A stretch of DNA of 64,000 nt from contig NZ_JAEUAX010000008.1 in assembly GCF_019511645.1 (NCBI RefSeq), positions 1 to 64,000 of the forward strand. Direction: 5' to 3'. The notes beneath the pieces are model-generated. The model did not search any database and was not told where the DNA came from. It was given only the letters and a program-made list of their open reading frames with translations. Position 1 is the first letter of the stretch. Every line of letters begins with the position of its first letter. A program made the position numbers and the translations under genes. The DNA is from Microbacterium ureisolvens. GTDB taxonomy: Bacteria > Actinomycetota > Actinomycetes > Actinomycetales > Microbacteriaceae. Positions 62,613 through 64,000 of this stretch are shown here, piece after piece.

Positions 62613-62645
62613 GAACGGATGCCGGGGGGGCGCGGCATCCGTTCT
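62613..62645 (-). terminator. Terminator hairpin after the DsbA-like gene
   Basis: GAACGGATGCCG near 62613 pairs with CGGCATCCGTTC ending near 62645, around a G-rich loop, just after the stop at 62654. Uses the same GGATGCC/GGCATCC arms as the other ribosomal-block hairpins. Confidence 0.6.
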
Positions 62646-62653
62646 CGGAAGGT

Positions 62654-63352
62654 CTACTCGAAGAGCGTCGCGAGGGAGCCCGCCGGGGGCAGCTGCGAGT
62701 TCGCGATGACCTCGCCGTTGACGGCAATGGTCGGCGTGCCGATCCCCTGGGACCCGGGCTGGATCGGGGTCTGTTCGGTCATCGTCGTGACGAAGCCGGC
62801 GTACGTGCCGTCGTTGACGCACGAGTCGATGCCCGTCACACCCACGCCGGACGCGATCTCGAGGATCTCGCTGTTCGTGAGACCGTTCGACCCCTCGGCG
62901 GGCTGATTCTCGAACATCGCCTGCAGGAACGGCAGGGAGGCGTCGGGGTCGGCTGCCGCGACGCAGTAGGCAGCGTTCGCCGCACGCGTCGAGAACTGGG
63001 TCCCGTTGGACTGGCTGTCGAGGATCGAGATCGGATGGATGCCGAGCGTGATGCTGCCGTCGTTCACCATGCCCTCGATCTCGGCGCCGTAGATCTGCTC
63101 GAACTGATTGCACACGGGGCACATGAAGTCGATGTACGTGTCGAGGCGGTCGGGACCGTCGCCGACGAGGATGGCTCCCGTCTCGGCATCGATGCCCGCG
63201 GAGGACGGGGTGTTCACCTCGGTCGGCAGCGGCTTGGGCGTCGCAGCGTTGTTGAGCGACACCACGAGGACGGTGACGAGCACGAGCGCCACCACGACGC
63301 CCAGGGTCACCCAGATCGCGAACCAGTTGGTCTTGCGGGCCGTCTGTGCCAT
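62654..63352 (-). CDS. DsbA-family thiol oxidoreductase, membrane-anchored
   Basis: 232 aa from the ATG at 63352 (GGAGG upstream). One N-terminal helix (about 9-33), then a thioredoxin-fold domain with the FMCPVC redox motif (CPVC) near residue 78, a helical insertion (LPFLQAMFENQPAEGSN) and the cis-Pro loop (GIGTPTIAVNG). Likely forms disulfides in exported proteins. Located between map and infA, ten bases after map. Confidence 0.9.
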   Translation of the reverse strand: MAQTARKTNWFAIWVTLGVVVALVLVTVLVVSLNNAATPKPLPTEVNTPSSAGIDAETGAILVGDGPDRLDTYIDFMCPVCNQFEQIYGAEIEGMVNDGSITLGIHPISILDSQSNGTQFSTRAANAAYCVAAADPDASLPFLQAMFENQPAEGSNGLTNSEILEIASGVGVTGIDSCVNDGTYAGFVTTMTEQTPIQPGSQGIGTPTIAVNGEVIANSQLPPAGSLATLFE

Positions 63353-63362
63353 GTCGAGCCTC

Positions 63363-64000
63363 CTAGGCGATCTCGCGCGGCGTGACGCCGAAGGGCGCAA
63401 GGCCCGCGGCGCCGCCGTCGGGTGCCGTGAGCACCCAGATTCCGTCTTCGTGAACCGCGACGCTGTGCTCCCAATGGGAGCCCGCCGTGCCGTCGATCGT
63501 GGAGACCGTCCATCCGTCGTCCTCGACGAACGTGGCCTGGTCGCCGATCACGACCATGGGCTCGATGGCGAGCACGAGTCCGGGACGCACCTCGGGTCCG
63601 GGATCGGCGACGCGGTAGTTGAAGACGGACGGCGACTCATGCATCTTGCGGCCGATGCCGTGCCCGACGTACTCGCGCAGGATGCCGTAGGTGCGGGCAG
63701 TCCCGTCCGAAGAGCGCGGCGAGTTGGCTTCGATGTACTCCTCGATAGCGGTGCCGACCTCGCCGATGTGCTTCGCGGTCGCGAGCGCGGCGATGCCTGC
63801 CCACAGCGACCCCTCGGTCACATCCGACAGGTGCTGCCGCGCGGCGACGACCTCGGGGCGGCTGTCGTCCGGAAGGACGAACGTGAACGCGGAGTCCCCG
63901 TTCCATCCCTTGTACTCGGCGCCGGCGTCGACCGACACGATGTCGCCGGGCGCGAGCACTCGGTCGCCGGGGATGCCGTGCACGACCTCCTCGTTGACCG
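63363..64000 (-). CDS. map: Methionine aminopeptidase type I, 5' end beyond window
   Basis: Open from 64000 to a stop at 63363, about 212 residues without the start. Metal ligands are seen: Asp in VSVDAGAEYKGWNGDSAFTF (two Asp), His in YVGHGIGRKMHE, Glu in LAIEPM and Glu in HSVAV region (SHWEHS). Removes initiator Met. Upstream genes (adk, secY) are expected outside the window. Confidence 0.96.
   Translation of the reverse strand, partial: VNEEVVHGIPGDRVLAPGDIVSVDAGAEYKGWNGDSAFTFVLPDDSRPEVVAARQHLSDVTEGSLWAGIAALATAKHIGEVGTAIEEYIEANSPRSSDGTARTYGILREYVGHGIGRKMHESPSVFNYRVADPGPEVRPGLVLAIEPMVVIGDQATFVEDDGWTVSTIDGTAGSHWEHSVAVHEDGIWVLTAPDGGAAGLAPFGVTPREIA

Overview
The window is very GC-rich, favours G/C at third codon positions, and carries a ribosomal block in the order map, dsbA-like, infA, rpmJ, rpsM, rpsK, rpoA, rplQ. 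Many genes look leaderless (TANNNT, then 6-7 nt, then ATG/GTG). There are DUF222/HNH (13E12-type) genes and an LPXTG protein. Together these point to an actinobacterium of the Micrococcales, most like Microbacteriaceae/Microbacterium. This is inference from gene content and codon use, not from an rRNA gene.

Layout. 1-0.7 kb: 3' end of a DUF222/HNH gene, then a 48-bp repeat. 0.9-17.9 kb: a polysaccharide locus with Wzz-like and Wzy/ligase-like membrane proteins, a polyprenyl-phosphate sugar-1-phosphate transferase, seven glycosyltransferases, two left-handed beta-helix acetyltransferases, a WS/DGAT-like acyltransferase, an SGNH lipoprotein and a secreted subtilase. 18.1-23.7 kb: a translationally coupled lipid cassette of fatty acyl-AMP ligase, acyl-CoA dehydrogenase, a C-terminal-only dehydrogenase homologue, acyl carrier protein and phosphopantetheinyl transferase. 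23.7-27.6 kb: nucleotide sugar genes ugd, gmd and fcl (UDP-glucuronate, GDP-L-fucose). No flippase was recognised. The simplest reading is an exopolysaccharide or glycolipid decorated with an unusual, probably unsaturated acyl group.

27.6-33.3 kb is accessory: a secreted unknown, a small membrane protein, a two-gene caspase-like protease plus membrane protein operon, a VanZ-like protein, and a DUF222/HNH gene behind a LexA-box-like site. 33.3-43.3 kb is a second envelope locus: nucleotidyltransferase, Tat-signal protein, HprK-like kinase fused to PqqD, BY-kinase/Wzz, two DUF4012 proteins and an LPXTG protein. 43.4-52.2 kb: an EEP-family nuclease, a helical protein, a GH6 glycosidase, a response regulator, a processive GT2 synthase, a sensor kinase, a degenerate GGDEF membrane protein and a lipoprotein. 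This looks like a regulated beta-glucan synthesis locus.

52.2-64 kb: truA, a cNMP-binding MscS channel coupled to a class III cyclase whose active site is altered, an OafA-type acyltransferase, a repeat array with a strong terminator, then the ribosomal/RNA polymerase block and map cut by the window end. A 10-mer, GCAGCATCCG, recurs 21 times on the two strands, far above chance and using otherwise rare codons.
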